DNA from: Paramecium sonneborni
Taxonomy: Eukaryota; Ciliophora; Oligohymenophorea; Peniculida; Parameciidae
Length of the DNA: 64,000 nucleotides
Assembly (NCBI GenBank): GCA_905182985.1
Contig: CAJJDN010000075.1
Location: forward strand, 1-64,000
Direction of reading: 5' to 3'
The position numbers and the translations under genes were made by a program. The notes beneath the pieces are model-generated. The model saw only the letters and a list, made by a program, of their open reading frames with translations, made no database searches and was not told where the DNA came from. Shown here in pieces: positions 38,839-50,572 of the stretch (within the stretch, counting starts at the first letter, position 1; each line of letters begins with the position of its first letter).

Positions 38839-39630
38839 TCAATAAATCAAAAGAATAGTTAAAAATAATGCTGATGTGATGACATCATAATCACTTGATT
38901 AACAAGATGTGCATTTTCCATTAATCCATTAATAATATCCATAAGATTGAGCAATACAAGTTTCTAGATTTTAGTTAGATGGATTAAAGTTTTAACATTT
39001 CCCATTCTTATCATATTGACATATATAAGCATCAATTTTATTTATATCAGGAAAAGCAAAAAGGCATAATTATTCTTCAATCTATTCACATGATTGGACA
39101 GATAAACATTTATCATTTTCTGTATTCCAAAAACAATGATTATTTCCATATGCACAATGTCCATATTCTGCATCTTCACAATCTATCCATATTTAACATT
39201 TATTATCCTTATAAATACATTTACCATCAATTCCATAATAACAATTATTCTATTCCTACTCAGAACATTTTTTACTTAAAGGTTCCTATGGTGTACAACT
39301 TTTTGTTAAATTATTATAAATGCAGGAATTTCTAAGGTTTAAACAATCTTGTTCATTGGTTACTTCATAATCTTAGCATTTTGTAAATTTAGAACATTTT
39401 CCTTTGTTCCAAGCACAATCCGTAGTTTAACAAGCTTAAAAATTCATCTAATCACAAGATTTTTAAGAACAAACTTAATCAATGAATTGGCATCTGATAA
39501 AATATTAACATTCAATTTATGAAGTCAATTATTAACAACTGCATTAATTACCTAAAGAAATTAAATCTTGAGCTATTGTTAAAGTACTAAAGAAAAGAAT
39601 TGTTGAAATTATTTGTGATAAAATTTACAT
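38839..39630 (-). CDS. Small Cys-rich GPI-anchored surface protein
   Basis: 263 residues, single exon, from ATG 39630. Residues 1-21 form a signal peptide (MQILSQIISTILFFSTLTIA). The mature part has about 30 cysteines at regular spacing with short aromatic or Trp motifs: CQTTDCAWNKGKC, CYYGIDGKCIYKDNKC, CAYGNNHCFWNTENDKC. The C-terminus is CQSSDYD followed by a hydrophobic tail, VITSALFLTILLIY, with no charged end: a typical GPI-attachment signal. This is the architecture of Paramecium surface antigens (immobilisation antigens) in miniature; full-size antigens are many times longer. Exposure on the cell and cilia surface is inferred. No promoter motif identified. Confidence 0.85.
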
Positions 39631-39772
39631 AAAAGGATTTAATATAATTTGCAAAATATAAATACTTAATTGAAATATCAATTATAAGGAATAAATAAAA
39701 TTATCAATGATTTTTTAAAAAATGAAAAAACAAAATATTTAAAATAGTATTGTTATTTAATAAAATTTTTAT

Positions 39773-40402
39773 TCAATTTCTTAGTTTTCTGATTTATAAT
39801 TATTTAGTATTATAATTCAATATGATTTGATATTTTTCATCATCACTAATAGTACAAAATAGTCTAATATGTTAAAGTTTAATTGAACATTATGATAGAT
39901 TTATCCATCTTTTAGCATTTAATTAAATAAATATAATTTTTTAATCTTTACTACCAGATACAAATTCTTTTTATTTTTTTAGAAATAACAAACAATTTAC
40001 TTAACTTTTATGTTATTTTAAGATTTCAATTAATTATAATTATTCATTTATAAACTCGAATACTTTTATTATTTTATTTGAACACCCTGCAATTAAAGTT
40101 GATGAATCTGGACTAAATATTATTTTATTTATGTTTAGATTTTGTATTTAATCTTGCATATTGATATCATGATTATAATTCATTTAGTTTTTAAGCTTTT
40201 CCTTTTTCTTCCTATATTTAAAGATTATTAATTTATATAATAAATTCTTTTTAAATTTATTAAATTGTAGAAATTAAATGAATTGAAGAATTTTCCCTTT
40301 ACTATAGATGTAAAGAAATTCAAATATATAAAAATAGGATTTTTTATGGAGAAAATCACTAAGAATTATATGTAATGCACATAGAAATGATAATTTTAAC
40401 AT
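39773..40402 (-). CDS. WD40-type fragment or short WD40 gene
   Basis: A 209-codon frame ending at TGA 39773. The half beyond residue ~85 is clearly WD40: KIIFSPDSSTLIAGCSNKII followed by KVFEF, and HKSQVNCLLFLKKQKEFVSG with SKDQKIIF. The N-terminal half is hydrophobic and less convincing. The ATG at 40402 lies one base from the ATG of the opposite frame at 40404, so at least one start is wrong; here a start near 40190 (MNYNHDINMQ) is as likely. Only two blades, so probably a relic. Confidence 0.5.
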
Positions 40403-40403
40403 A

Positions 40404-41039
40404 ATGAAAGAGTTATTTGGTCAACTACCTTTTTTTGGAAACTAAGGTGATTACTAATAAAGACAATTGCATATTATGATAAAAAGAATTATTGGAAAAA
40501 TTTTAAGATTTTATCAACAAGAGAGAATAAATAATAATAATTTGGATTTAGAAATCTAGAAGAATTAGAGAAATTATAACTGTATATATAAATTATACAC
40601 ATGGATGGAATTAAATACCTTAAGAATATTATTTAGAAGAATTAGAAAAATGGAAAATGAAGAATAATTAACAAATATCAAAATACTCAATTATCAATTT
40701 TAATTTATCTCTAAAAGTTATTATTACCATTATTTTAAAGTTTTAAAGTTATTATTTATAGATATTTTAAAAAGGTACTATATTAAAGAATGTCTATGTT
40801 AAATTACCGGTTTTATTTAGACGTTTATATTATAAGTTGATTAGTTATCAACTTTCCTGATAATTTTAATTTAATTATTTATTGATCTGAAGATTATTAT
40901 TATTTACCAATTCCAACTAAGTGGTCTAATCAAAAGTAATTTTTATAAACCTTCTAATTTAAAATTTTATTATGATAGTGTCATGCTTTTAGCACTTTTT
41001 TTTAAATTTTTTTACATTTTTTGTCGAATTTCTCAATGA
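40404..41039 (+). CDS. Hypothetical open frame
   Basis: An uninterrupted 211-codon frame from ATG 40404 (MKELFGQLPFFGNQGDYQQR) to TGA 41037. Basic in the first half (RILFRRIRKMENEEQ), hydrophobic at the end. No family recognised. It nearly touches the divergent frame at 40402, leaving no room for two promoters. It may be fortuitous. Confidence 0.3.
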
Positions 41040-42049
41040 AAAAAGAATACAAAAGTCTTTTTGATCAATCTAATTTAAAACTATTGTGCACATTCTTATC
41101 CTTAAGATAATAATATTGAAGTAATAGTGATTCACTATATATCTTAAAATTATTATTAATAATAAATTATTTGGTGATTTAAAACAATTAATATATATCA
41201 GCTCTCTTTTTAGATAGTAGTTCAATATCAAATAGACTTTAAAATTTTCAATTTTTGATGGCCTTTAAGCTATCTTGAATTTATTAAAAAAATTATCAAC
41301 TTAGGATAAGATATTTTAAAGTTGTTTGCTAATTAGACATATCAGCAACAGTAAAATAATTTAGAACTGAATAAATTAAATAATTTTACAGTATCTATTT
41401 GCAAACTTAATTTGAAGCTAAAGAAAATAGAACTTGATAAGAAGACTCTAAATTCTCTTTTTTATTTGATTTGTAAACTTATTTATAAATTTGAGCCACT
41501 TAATTAAATTAAATTTTGTGGTCATTTTGTTATATTTTATAAAATGAAGTTGTTAACTCTTTTTTTATCTGATTTTCAAGCATTTTTGGTTTACTTGCTA
41601 TTTAAAAGTGAATATTAAATGAAATCACTTCTCAGCAATATTATTGTAACAAAAATATTTTTAAATATAAAGTTGTCATATTTCTTGCATTTAGAGTTAA
41701 TTTTTTCTAAAAAGAATTAAGTTCTATTCGATACTTATAAGAGATTTTCTGATATTGAATTTAAAAATGGTGATAATAATATTTTTAAAGTAAGTAACTA
41801 ACAAAAGTATAAAGTTTTAAATTCGATAAATAATTGTATAAAGAAAATGTCTCATGTTTGTAATATAACAAAACTAATGGGTAAAGGAAAATAACGATGT
41901 AATATAGAATATAATAATCTAATAGTTATCAGTTATTGACATGAAAATCATAAAGATCTTTAAATATATTAATCTTGATCCCCTTCAAATTTTATATTCA
42001 ATAAGAACATTGTTCCTCATGAATTCTATAATTAAAAATAGCTTCTCTA
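41040..42049. other. AT-rich intergenic DNA
   Basis: No gene or RNA supported; upstream region of the CK1-like kinase. Confidence 0.5.
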
Positions 42050-43181
42050 ATGTATCTTTAAACTTCAAAATACCAAGTGCTGTCAATGATTGGACAAGGT
42101 TCAGCTCATTAAGTGTTTAAAGCAGAGCATAATTTAAGTTAAACATTATTTGCAATTAAAATGGAAAAATATCCAATGTCTGGCTAAATAGATAGTGAAA
42201 TTAAAGTCCTTAAGGAATTAGATGAAATAGAAGGAATCCCTAAATTAATACATCATGGAATAACTCTAGAAAAAAAGTATGAACTATTTATCAATTTAGG
42301 AGCTATCTTATTCTGCCACTCTTACATTGTAGCTTACGGGATTTGACAAAATCTTAACAAATATCCTTATCTTGTACATTGGCTATTGGATTAAGTCTTA
42401 TTGAAACTTTAGAAAAAATACATAGGAAAAACATCTTACATCTAGATATTAAACCAGAAAATATCATGATATCATAAAAAATACAAAAAAATTCATAGGA
42501 TAAACTTCTATAGCCTGGAGTTATTTAACTTATAGATTTTGGCTTATCTTAGTCTATAGGAAATTCAAAATTCTTAAAAAATGTATTTATTGGTTCGTTA
42601 AACTTTGCCAGCAGAGCATCTCATAAAGGTGAATAATTAGGTTATAAGGATGATTTGGAAAGTCTATTCTATGTCTTAATCTATTTAAAAAATTGTATTT
42701 ATGTATATTTACATTAGGTAAATTGCCTTGGTCTTAAAAACCTTCTATGGGATTTAAGAATATGGATATTAAATTTATTGGAGACATGAAAACTTCCCTC
42801 TTTAATACAATGACATTGTGTTCAACATTTCCTATTGAATTCTCGTAGTTTATGTAATACATCGATGAACTCAAATATGATTAAATGCCCGATTATTCTT
42901 TTATAAAAGGGTTGTTTATAAAAATGTTACAAACAACTTCTTTATCTCCTAGTGTGAATCAATTTTTGAATTATTCTCCAATTTAATCTCTTAATCAACT
43001 AGGAAATTCTGAAACTTTAGATATTCCAGTTGATAAACATCTTTTAAATAACAATTCTATTCAAACATAAATTCAAGAAGATATCATAGATACTGAGCCA
43101 ATAGTTGTACATGTATCTGATATGATTGGTAAATACACAACTGCTCAAATCAAATCAATTTCAGATCTAAAAAATTAATGA
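42050..43181 (+). CDS. Casein kinase 1-like Ser/Thr kinase
   Basis: 361 residues, three exons with 23-base introns 42277-42299 and 42695-42717 (both TAG); 1086 spliced bases fit exactly. Motifs in order: glycine loop MIGQGSAHQVFKAEH, FAIKME (ATP-binding Lys), IKVLKELDEIEGIPKLIHHG, LILPLLHCSLRDLTK, catalytic loop ILHLDIKPENIMI (HLD where CK1 usually has HRD or YRD), LIDFGLSQ, GSLNFASRASHKGEQLGYKD (CK1-specific in place of APE), DDLESLFYVLIYL and LPWSQK. This pattern is specific to the CK1 family. Residues ~290-361 are a non-kinase tail rich in Ser/Asn. Likely active; the substrate is unknown. The start is the first ATG before the glycine loop. Confidence 0.92.
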
Positions 43182-43855
43182 TGATTATAATTTATTAATG
43201 AATGATTAATTATAAATTTTTATCAATTAATTTATTAATTAAACTCTTAATCATTTTATATATTTTTTTAGTAATTTGAAATTTACTCGAAATATTGTCA
43301 GTTAGAAAATAATTATATTTAAGATAGACTTTTTATTTAACAAAATCCATTTGAATAGAAGAATTACTTAAACTAAATTTCAAATTAATCATAATACTTG
43401 CTCTTTCAAAAAAAATCGATTTGATTTCTCAATATCTAGGTTGCTATTAAATAAAATTTATGTATCCAAAAATAAATTAATTTTAAACATATTTAGTTTA
43501 TTCATAATTATTTCTTCACATCTAATCTAATATTTTTTTAGATTTTTACATTCTATATGAGTATCTTTTTACTTAGTTTCATTAACGATATGAAAATAAA
43601 AGCTATCAAAATTTAATCGATCAAATGAATCATCACTAATTCAAAAATATTATATTAAGCTGATTATGTAATTAGGATCTATTAATGAATTCTTAGACTT
43701 ATCTCTTTAAGACTTACATCAATTTTTATTTCAAATCTATTTTTATTTTAAATCTAGTTTATAAATGCTTATTTATAAAATGATATATATTTATTTAATA
43801 TTTGTATAATTTTTTACAAAAGAGACAAGAGAAATTAAATTAAATAATTGAATTA
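43182..43855. other. AT-rich intergenic DNA
   Basis: No gene seen. The duplicated assembly block begins at 43776. Confidence 0.5.
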
Positions 43856-44328
43856 ATGGGTTAGATTTCTTGTTTTTAAGGAAATGAATTAACAGAGTTT
43901 AATGTTTTGTTATTAGGTCCATCTGGATCTGGAAAAACAAGGGTGGTAACGGAAAAGACTTTAGGACCAACGATTAGTAATTTAATATTTAATTTTTAGA
44001 ATTAGAAAAGCACCTAGTAAAATTAAATGATGCTCATGGGTTGAATTTTTATGATACACCTGGTATTCTTAGTTTATTCAAATAATGTCTCAATTTAGAT
44101 ATTATATAAAGTGTTGATATAATTGTATGTTTTCCAAATTCAGAATAATACAAAGAACATATTAAAGAATTATTGCAAAATAATACTAAATTGTTTAAAT
44201 AGATTCCATTTTATGATATTCCAGGGGAATTGGAATCAAAGGAAATAAGAAATAAGATCTATTTATATATTTTATCATAAAGTAAAAGAAAATCAAAAAA
44301 GCCAAGTTATTATTAAGAAATTGTATGA
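43856..44328 (+). CDS. Small P-loop GTPase-like protein
   Basis: 149 residues in two exons (intron 43977-43999, 23 bases, TAG); 450 spliced bases. Starts MGQISCFQGNELTEF, so Gly2 could be myristoylated, with a Cys nearby for palmitoylation. Residues ~18-28 are LLLGPSGSGKTR, a Walker A loop. LNFYDTPGIL is the G3 (DxxG) motif. SVDIIVCFPNSEQYKEHI corresponds to the strand before G4, but no NKxD is visible. It resembles Arf/SRP-receptor-beta type GTPases in size and membrane-anchor logic; guanine specificity is unproven. An identical copy at 45071-45543 is an assembly duplicate. Confidence 0.7.
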
Positions 44329-45070
44329 TTTTGATTAATTTATTGTTTATGTTTGTTATATAATTGATTTTCAATGATTTTTAAATATGATTTTTTTGGA
44401 TCAATGAAGCCTTATTGGTTAATTTAAGTAGCAAATTTTGGTTGATATAACAGATTAAACATAGTTTATTCTGGGCATCTGATATCTAATCTTTTTTCAA
44501 AAAATGCAATGATCTTCATGATGCCTCAATTTCAATCTCAATTCATACAAAGCTCAATTATTTTTGGATAAAATCCATAATTTTGATACATTTATTAAAA
44601 TCTTTTTCAAACAGAATGCAATATAATCAGCTTTCTCCACAAGATACAAAAAATAAAATCAAGATTCTTAAATTTATATTTAGAGAATAGGTTTAACTCG
44701 GAATATAAACATTTATAGTGCAATTATTCAAAATCAAATTAATATTTTTTAGGTGAAGAAGAACAGCTATTGTTTTATTAAGCAAAGCATCTAGCTTTTA
44801 TTTCAGTTTTAATAAAATTTTAATTTCATGTAATTCTTTTATTTGTCTTTGTTTACATTTCTTGAGAGGTTAAAATTGTAATTTAATTGATTAAATTCAT
44901 CTTTTATTAAAGGATTAATTGTTTTTCTTATTAGGAATAGATTTCCCTTTATTAATTGGTTTCTTTTTAATAAACTAAGCTATGCATAANTAAAATGATA
45001 TATATTTATTTAATATTTGTATAATTTTTTACAAAAGAGACAAGAGAAATTAAATTAAATAATTGAATTA

Positions 45071-45543
45071 ATGGGTTAGATTTCTTGTTTTTAAGGAAAT
45101 GAATTAACAGAGTTTAATGTTTTGTTATTAGGTCCATCTGGATCTGGAAAAACAAGGGTGGTAACGGAAAAGACTTTAGGACCAACGATTAGTAATTTAA
45201 TATTTAATTTTTAGAATTAGAAAAGCACCTAGTAAAATTAAATGATGCTCATGGGTTGAATTTTTATGATACACCTGGTATTCTTAGTTTATTCAAATAA
45301 TGTCTCAATTTAGATATTATATAAAGTGTTGATATAATTGTATGTTTTCCAAATTCAGAATAATACAAAGAACATATTAAAGAATTATTGCAAAATAATA
45401 CTAAATTGTTTAAATAGATTCCATTTTATGATATTCCAGGGGAATTGGAATCAAAGGAAATAAGAAATAAGATCTATTTATATATTTTATCATAAAGTAA
45501 AAGAAAATCAAAAAAGCCAAGTTATTATTAAGAAATTGTATGA
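45071..45543 (+). CDS. Artefactual second copy of the GTPase-like gene
   Basis: Same sequence as 43856-44328, including the intron, shifted by 1215 bases. Part of the overlap duplicate, so it should not be counted as a second locus. Confidence 0.85.
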
Positions 45544-46213
45544 TTTTGATTAATTTATTGTTTATGTTTGTTATATAATTGATTTTCAATGATTTTTAAA
45601 TATGATTTTTTTGGATCAATGAAGCCTTATTGGTTAATTTAAGTAGCAAATTTTGGTTGATATAACAGATTAAACATAGTTTATTCTGGGCATCTGATAT
45701 CTAATCTTTTTTCAAAAAATGCAATGATCTTCATGATGCCTCAATTTCAATCTCAATTCATACAAAGCTCAATTATTTTTGGATAAAATCCATAATTTTG
45801 ATACATTTATTAAAATCTTTTTCAAACAGAATGCAATATAATCAGCTTTCTCCACAAGATACAAAAAATAAAATCAAGATTCTTAAATTTATATTTAGAG
45901 AATAGGTTTAACTCGGAATATAAACATTTATAGTGCAATTATTCAAAATCAAATTAATATTTTTTAGGTGAAGAAGAACAGCTATTGTTTTATTAAGCAA
46001 AGCATCTAGCTTTTATTTCAGTTTTAATAAAATTTTAATTTCATGTAATTCTTTTATTTGTCTTTGTTTACATTTCTTGAGAGGTTAAAATTGTAATTTA
46101 ATTGATTAAATTCATCTTTTATTAAAGGATTAATTGTTTTTCTTATTAGGAATAGATTTCCCTTTATTAATTGGTTTCTTTTTAATAAACTAAGCTATGC
46201 ATAAAAACATGAT
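45544..46213. other. Spacer, possible minus-strand exon
   Basis: On the minus strand from ATG 46202 a Gln-rich frame (MHSLVYQKETNQQREIYSQQ) runs 53 codons to a TGA, and the same frame then continues with ARCFAQQNNSCSSSPKKYQF. It could be a decayed or differently spliced gene. The same DNA lies at 44329-44989. Confidence 0.3.
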
Positions 46214-46378
46214 ATGGCAAAATTTTCTATTTTGGGTTCATCTTAATAAATAGGAAAGCTTTCTATATTTAAAACTGAGTATTTAGGTAGTGACTTTTAA
46301 TTTAACTATATTTTTCTCAATAGTATTGAAGTTTAAAATTGGGAATGGGATAAATATCTGATTTAAGAATTAATTTGA
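46214..46378 (+). CDS. Short hypothetical frame
   Basis: 54 codons from ATG 46214 (MAKFSILGSSQQIGKLSIFK) to TGA 46376. The same frame goes on after the TGA with protein-like sequence (KISSFKYKQQNNSPVS, then YDEMVSMKRFIQANF), with further TGAs. Likely a small pseudogene extending to about 46560. Confidence 0.3.
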
Positions 46379-46955
46379 CTATAAAAAATCTCATCTTTCA
46401 AATACAAATAGTAGAACAATTCTCCAGTCTCATTTTGTTTTATAAATTATTAATAAATTTATGATGAAATGGTTAGTATGAAAAGATTCATTTAGGCTAA
46501 TTTTTGAACTATTTTTGGTTTTTAAGATGAAATATTAATTTTATAGCAGTTAAAAAAGAAAATATGAATCTTGATAATCTTGGTAATATGAAATTTGAGG
46601 GTTAGTAAGAGTTTATTAGTAAAAGAAGATGGGAATAGATTCTGAATGTGGTAAAGTTATTTTGATTAATTAGAGAATATCAGTAGAAGAGTGAAAAAAT
46701 CACGTAGAAATTTAATTTATTGGATGAATTGCGGTCTTAGTAGACTTTTCCTATTTAGAGTTTCTTAAGTGAATTATTTATTTTATTATTGGTTTAAAAG
46801 CACTATAAACTAATTAACATTATAATAATTATATATGAATAATTTATTAAAATATTGCATATGTTTTATTATGATTACGTATTTTAACAATTTAAAAAGC
46901 ATTCTTGTATAAAATGATGGCTTATATTAAATATTTTATTGAAATAATAACCTAG

Positions 46956-48294
46956 ATGGAAGTAATTTCAAACAAAACAAAACATTATATTGGAACAATC
47001 TAATAAGCAGCTAAACACTATACAGTTGACAACGTTTACATTTTCAGTGGGTATAGAATCAACTATTTTACACCTTGGCTTATATTAAAGTCGCTATTCT
47101 AGAAACATAATGAACTTATAAATGTTTGGACCCATGTAATAGGATCATTTCTAACATTCCTATTAATAATTTATATTGTTAGTTATCACTATGATCACAA
47201 ACAAAGAATAGAATAAGACATTGATCAAATATTTAGTTTTAATTAAACACTAAACTCAAATTCAATAAGCAATGAGAACTTTCAAGCTGATTAATAAAAA
47301 TATGAAGAAATTTTTAATAAAATAGATCATTTTCAAAACTCTATGCTTACTTCTGAGACATACAGAGAGATAGTTCATTTAATGAAGATTACAGTAGAAA
47401 TACTGAATTTCGAAGAAGTAGCAGAGTACGCAATCATATTCTAAAATAAATTTAATTTATTTAAGGATAAAATAATCTAAGAAGTAATTGTTATTTAATA
47501 TTAATAAGATTGACAGTGAATAATTCGATTGGGTTGAGATCTATAAGCATGATTACTCTCACACTTCCATTTTAAAATAAGAGTAATTCTTAAGAAATAA
47601 TAATGATCCTTATCATGTTTCAAGATGGCCAATTGTAGTATTTTTAGTTAGTGGATTAATGTGTATGAGTGGATCAGCATTATTCCATCTTTTTTATTAA
47701 ATGAGTGAAGCTGCTAATAAATATCTTATGAGAGTTGATTATGGAGGTATCTCTCTACTAATATTGGGTTCTTGTTTTCCTCCATTTTATTATGGATTTT
47801 ATTGTGATACATTTTTGAGATATTTTTATTTAGTTACAGTTGGATCAGCTTGTTTGGCAGCTTATATTGTATCCATTTTTGATTTTATTCATACTGAAAA
47901 ATGGAGAAAAATCAAAGGACTTATGTATGGATCTTTAGGATTATTTGCAGGTGTTCCAGCTGTTCATCTATATTTAAGAGAGTATTAAATATTTATATTA
48001 TTAATAGATTTTACAGAGAAGAAATTTCAGATTATTTACCTTTTAAACATTCATTTCTCTTTTATATTTTGATGGGATCAAGTTATTTATTTGGATTAGC
48101 TTTATATACTTTAAGAATTCCAGAGAGATTTCTACCAGGCAAATTTGATATCTTTGTAATTATTATTATATTTATATCATTAGGGACATAGCCATTAATG
48201 GTGGCATTGTTTTGTCTTTTTAGGTGTTTTTTTCCATTATTTTGGTTCAATATATAATATGGGTGATAGGAAATTTACATTTTGTCTTATATGA
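46956..48294 (+). CDS. PAQR / adiponectin-receptor family membrane protein
   Basis: 419 residues, four exons. Introns 47484-47508 (AAG), 47982-48007 (TAG), 48156-48183 (TAG). Family signatures: the cytosolic lead-in NVYIFSGYRINYFTPWLILK with HNELINVWTHVIGSFL before TM1; SGSALFHLFY (zinc His ~236); RVDYGGISLLILGS (Asp ~252); and the C-terminal FDIFGHSHQWWHCFVFLG (zinc His ~387 and ~391). The zinc site is complete. PAQRs are seven-pass proteins with ceramidase-like folds. Unusual: about 130 polar residues are inserted between TM1 and TM2 (residues ~75-210), including helical NENFQADQQKYEEIF and EIVHLMKITVEILNFEE. ATG 46956 is the first in frame. Spliced length 1260 fits exactly. Confidence 0.93.
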
Positions 48295-48330
48295 ATTATT
48301 TATATATTTATTTATTATTAATAGTATTTA

Positions 48331-49576
48331 TCAATTCTTTGAATTTTAGTATTAAAAAGATTTAGAACTAGGAGTTATATTCGAAAATGTCATCTCTCCT
48401 GTGCTTAATCTTTATTAATTATTTTTATGTATTCCTTATAAGACTCTCTATGCATTCTCTTTTCCATTTGATCTCCCTCTTCTTTAAATCTCAGCATTCA
48501 TTTCAAATATCTAATTTTCTAAATTATTTATTATTATTTTATATTCTGCCACTTATTATTATAACACATTAGCCTATTATTGAATATCTTCTTAATAACT
48601 AAAAGAGATAAATTAAATATTTATACTTCTATCCTAATAAATCTAATTAATTTTATAATTGTAAATTCTCAGAGTATAATTATTGTGCTTAATTATGCAC
48701 TTCATTTAATTAGATTTCTAATTAATGAATTATTTCATCTTTATTTTCCAATTATTAATCAAATTCTTCCTAAATATCTTATTTTTCTTAAGTAAACTAT
48801 TCCACAATATTTGACAATTATTTTTAAAAATATTACTCTATTTCTTATTCTTTCTTACTTAATTATTCAAATAAATAATTATTTTGTTCTTTAATTTCAT
48901 TCATTTAATGTTATAATTCCTAATAAATTGATATCTTTGATTCTTAGGAACCCTTGCTTTATAACTATGTAATCAATTATTGTTATTCTTATTCCTTAAT
49001 ATATACTTATAGTTTGTATTCTTAAAACTGTTATTACAATAATTCTTATTCTTTATTTATTTTCTGCAACAATCTTTTTGTTTCATCTAATTATTTATCT
49101 TACAATTCATTTTACTTTGTTAAATTTTCATTCAATATTTAAAGCTCTTCTAATTTTTATTCTAATTGTTGATTCTATTATAATGAATCATAATTATCTT
49201 AATAATTATGTTATATAACTATTTTCTCTAATTTTTATTGCAAATCTTTCTTTTCGTTCAATAATTTAGAAATTGTACATTATTATTATGCTAACAGATT
49301 TTGATACTGTTCAAATTTCATTTCGTAGTAATATTTATCTGCATAGGCCTATGACAATCTTAGAATTTCATTTTCTTATAAACAAATAGATTTCTAAATT
49401 TCTGGATCCTTACTTAAAATAACACTCTATTCAATAATTTCTTGATCATTGTAATTTGTGCTATTATCATCAATATTTGTGAACTAAGAGGTTTTTTAAA
49501 ATTATTATAGATGTTCATCTATGCAACTATGATCATTTGGTTTATTTTCAAAAGAATTTGATTTATCTGTCAACAT
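48331..49576 (-). CDS. Long coiled-coil protein
   Basis: 405 residues, one intron (48599-48626, 28 bases, TAG); 1218 spliced bases. Starts MLTDKSNSFENKPNDHSCID. Residues ~85-350 are continuous heptad-like helix rich in Gln, Glu, Leu and Lys, most Gln as TAA/TAG: KLLNEKKDLQQKLEKI, NQQLEQKLEELQILNENLTK and QLENKDEIIHQLEIQLNEVH. The tail has a Ser/Thr cluster, TGEMTFSNITPSSKSF. No motor, kinase or membrane segment. Structural or basal-body scaffold roles are common for such proteins in ciliates but are not shown here. It ends 37 bases from the convergent PAQR gene. Confidence 0.85.
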
Positions 49577-49727
49577 TAACGAATTTTTTTATTAATTAAA
49601 TATATATAAAAAGTGTCAAATAAAAATGATACTAGTCATTTTAAAACTAGAGCTTTGTTGAATTATTTGCACATATAAATAGATGTGAATTATCTTATTT
49701 TATATACAAATAAAAATTATTAAAAAA

Positions 49728-50572
49728 ATGTCTGAGAATATCTAAAACAGAGTCTCTTCAATATTTGAAAAATTAAACAATATTTCTACTAGTGTTTAAG
49801 ATGAGTATTGATTTATTTGAAGTTTTAGAAAGAACAATCGTTTTCATACAATAAGTTAATTGATTATGGCATTCGAGGCACAATTACAACATTAGTCAGA
49901 TTAAAAAGAAGAGAAGTTTGTTTATATTGCTGCCAAAGTCAGACAAATAACAGAATTTTTAGAATAAGAATAAGAAAAGTATTTTCAATAATGATAAATT
50001 AAGTCGTGAAAGATAAGAAACTGAAACATTTAAATTAATAACAGATTTAGAAAGACATGCAAGAAGATTGATTGAATAAAATTCTAAAGAGAGAGTAGAA
50101 TAAGAAAAAAAGATTGTTTATTCAATTGGATAGTAAATTGAATCCTTGCAATAAGATGTCATTAAAGAAGGATTGGTAATAAGTTTATTAATTTAGGCAT
50201 AATCAACATCTCATGAATATATTGATTCATATTTGAATGAAGATTTACCAAAAATTGCAGATGAATTGTAAAATGAAATTACTGAAAGAAAAGATGTAGA
50301 AGAAAAAATTTATCACCAGTTTGTAGAATAGTTGAATGATTTAAGATAATTATTTGAAAAGTAAAATACTTCTTATTTTTAATAGAGAAAAAAAAGAAAG
50401 AGAAATTAAGGAAGAAGAAATCGTTGAAAGTTTGAGAGAGATCTCTAATAGAATCTAAGATTAATTAAGAAAGACTAGAGGAGAAAGAGAAAAGACAGAA
50501 GAAACATTAGTAACTTTAGTAGAAAAAGTAATTGAAAAACTAAAGAGAGAAATGTTAGAAATGAATTTATGA
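49728..50572 (+). CDS. SF-assemblin family (striated fibre) protein
   Basis: 256 residues, four exons. Introns 49805-49828 (TAG), 49979-50003 (AAG), 50361-50385 (TAG); 771 spliced bases fit exactly. After a short head (MSENIQNRVSSIFEKLNNIS) the whole protein is coiled coil with the family's ordering: LIMAFEAQLQHQSDQKEEKF, RQETETFKLITDLERHARRL, RVEQEKKIVYSIGQQIESLQ, LPKIADELQNEITERKDVEE, and C-terminal RGEREKTEETLVTLVEKVIE followed by KLKREMLEMNL. SF-assemblins form the striated rootlets of basal bodies (kinetodesmal fibres in Paramecium). Length and the head/rod layout agree with the family. The gene is divergent from the coiled-coil gene on its left. Confidence 0.85.

Larger units (their letters stand above)
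43776..46204. repeat. Unmerged contig overlap around N 44990
   Basis: 43776-44989 (1214 bases) recurs as 44991-46204 across a single N, apparently identical. It carries the whole GTPase-like gene twice. Confidence 0.92.

Noticed and set aside
39090..39335. Plus-strand 81-codon frame
   Set aside because: Antisense shadow of the Cys-rich GPI protein; its His/Asn/Tyr content mirrors Cys-rich codons on the other strand.
47701..48795. Standard-code open frames inside and after the PAQR gene
   Set aside because: 47701-47988 is an internal piece of the PAQR exon and 47901-48191 is another frame of it; 48387-48572 and 48580-48795 are antisense to the coiled-coil gene at 48331-49576, which splices exactly.
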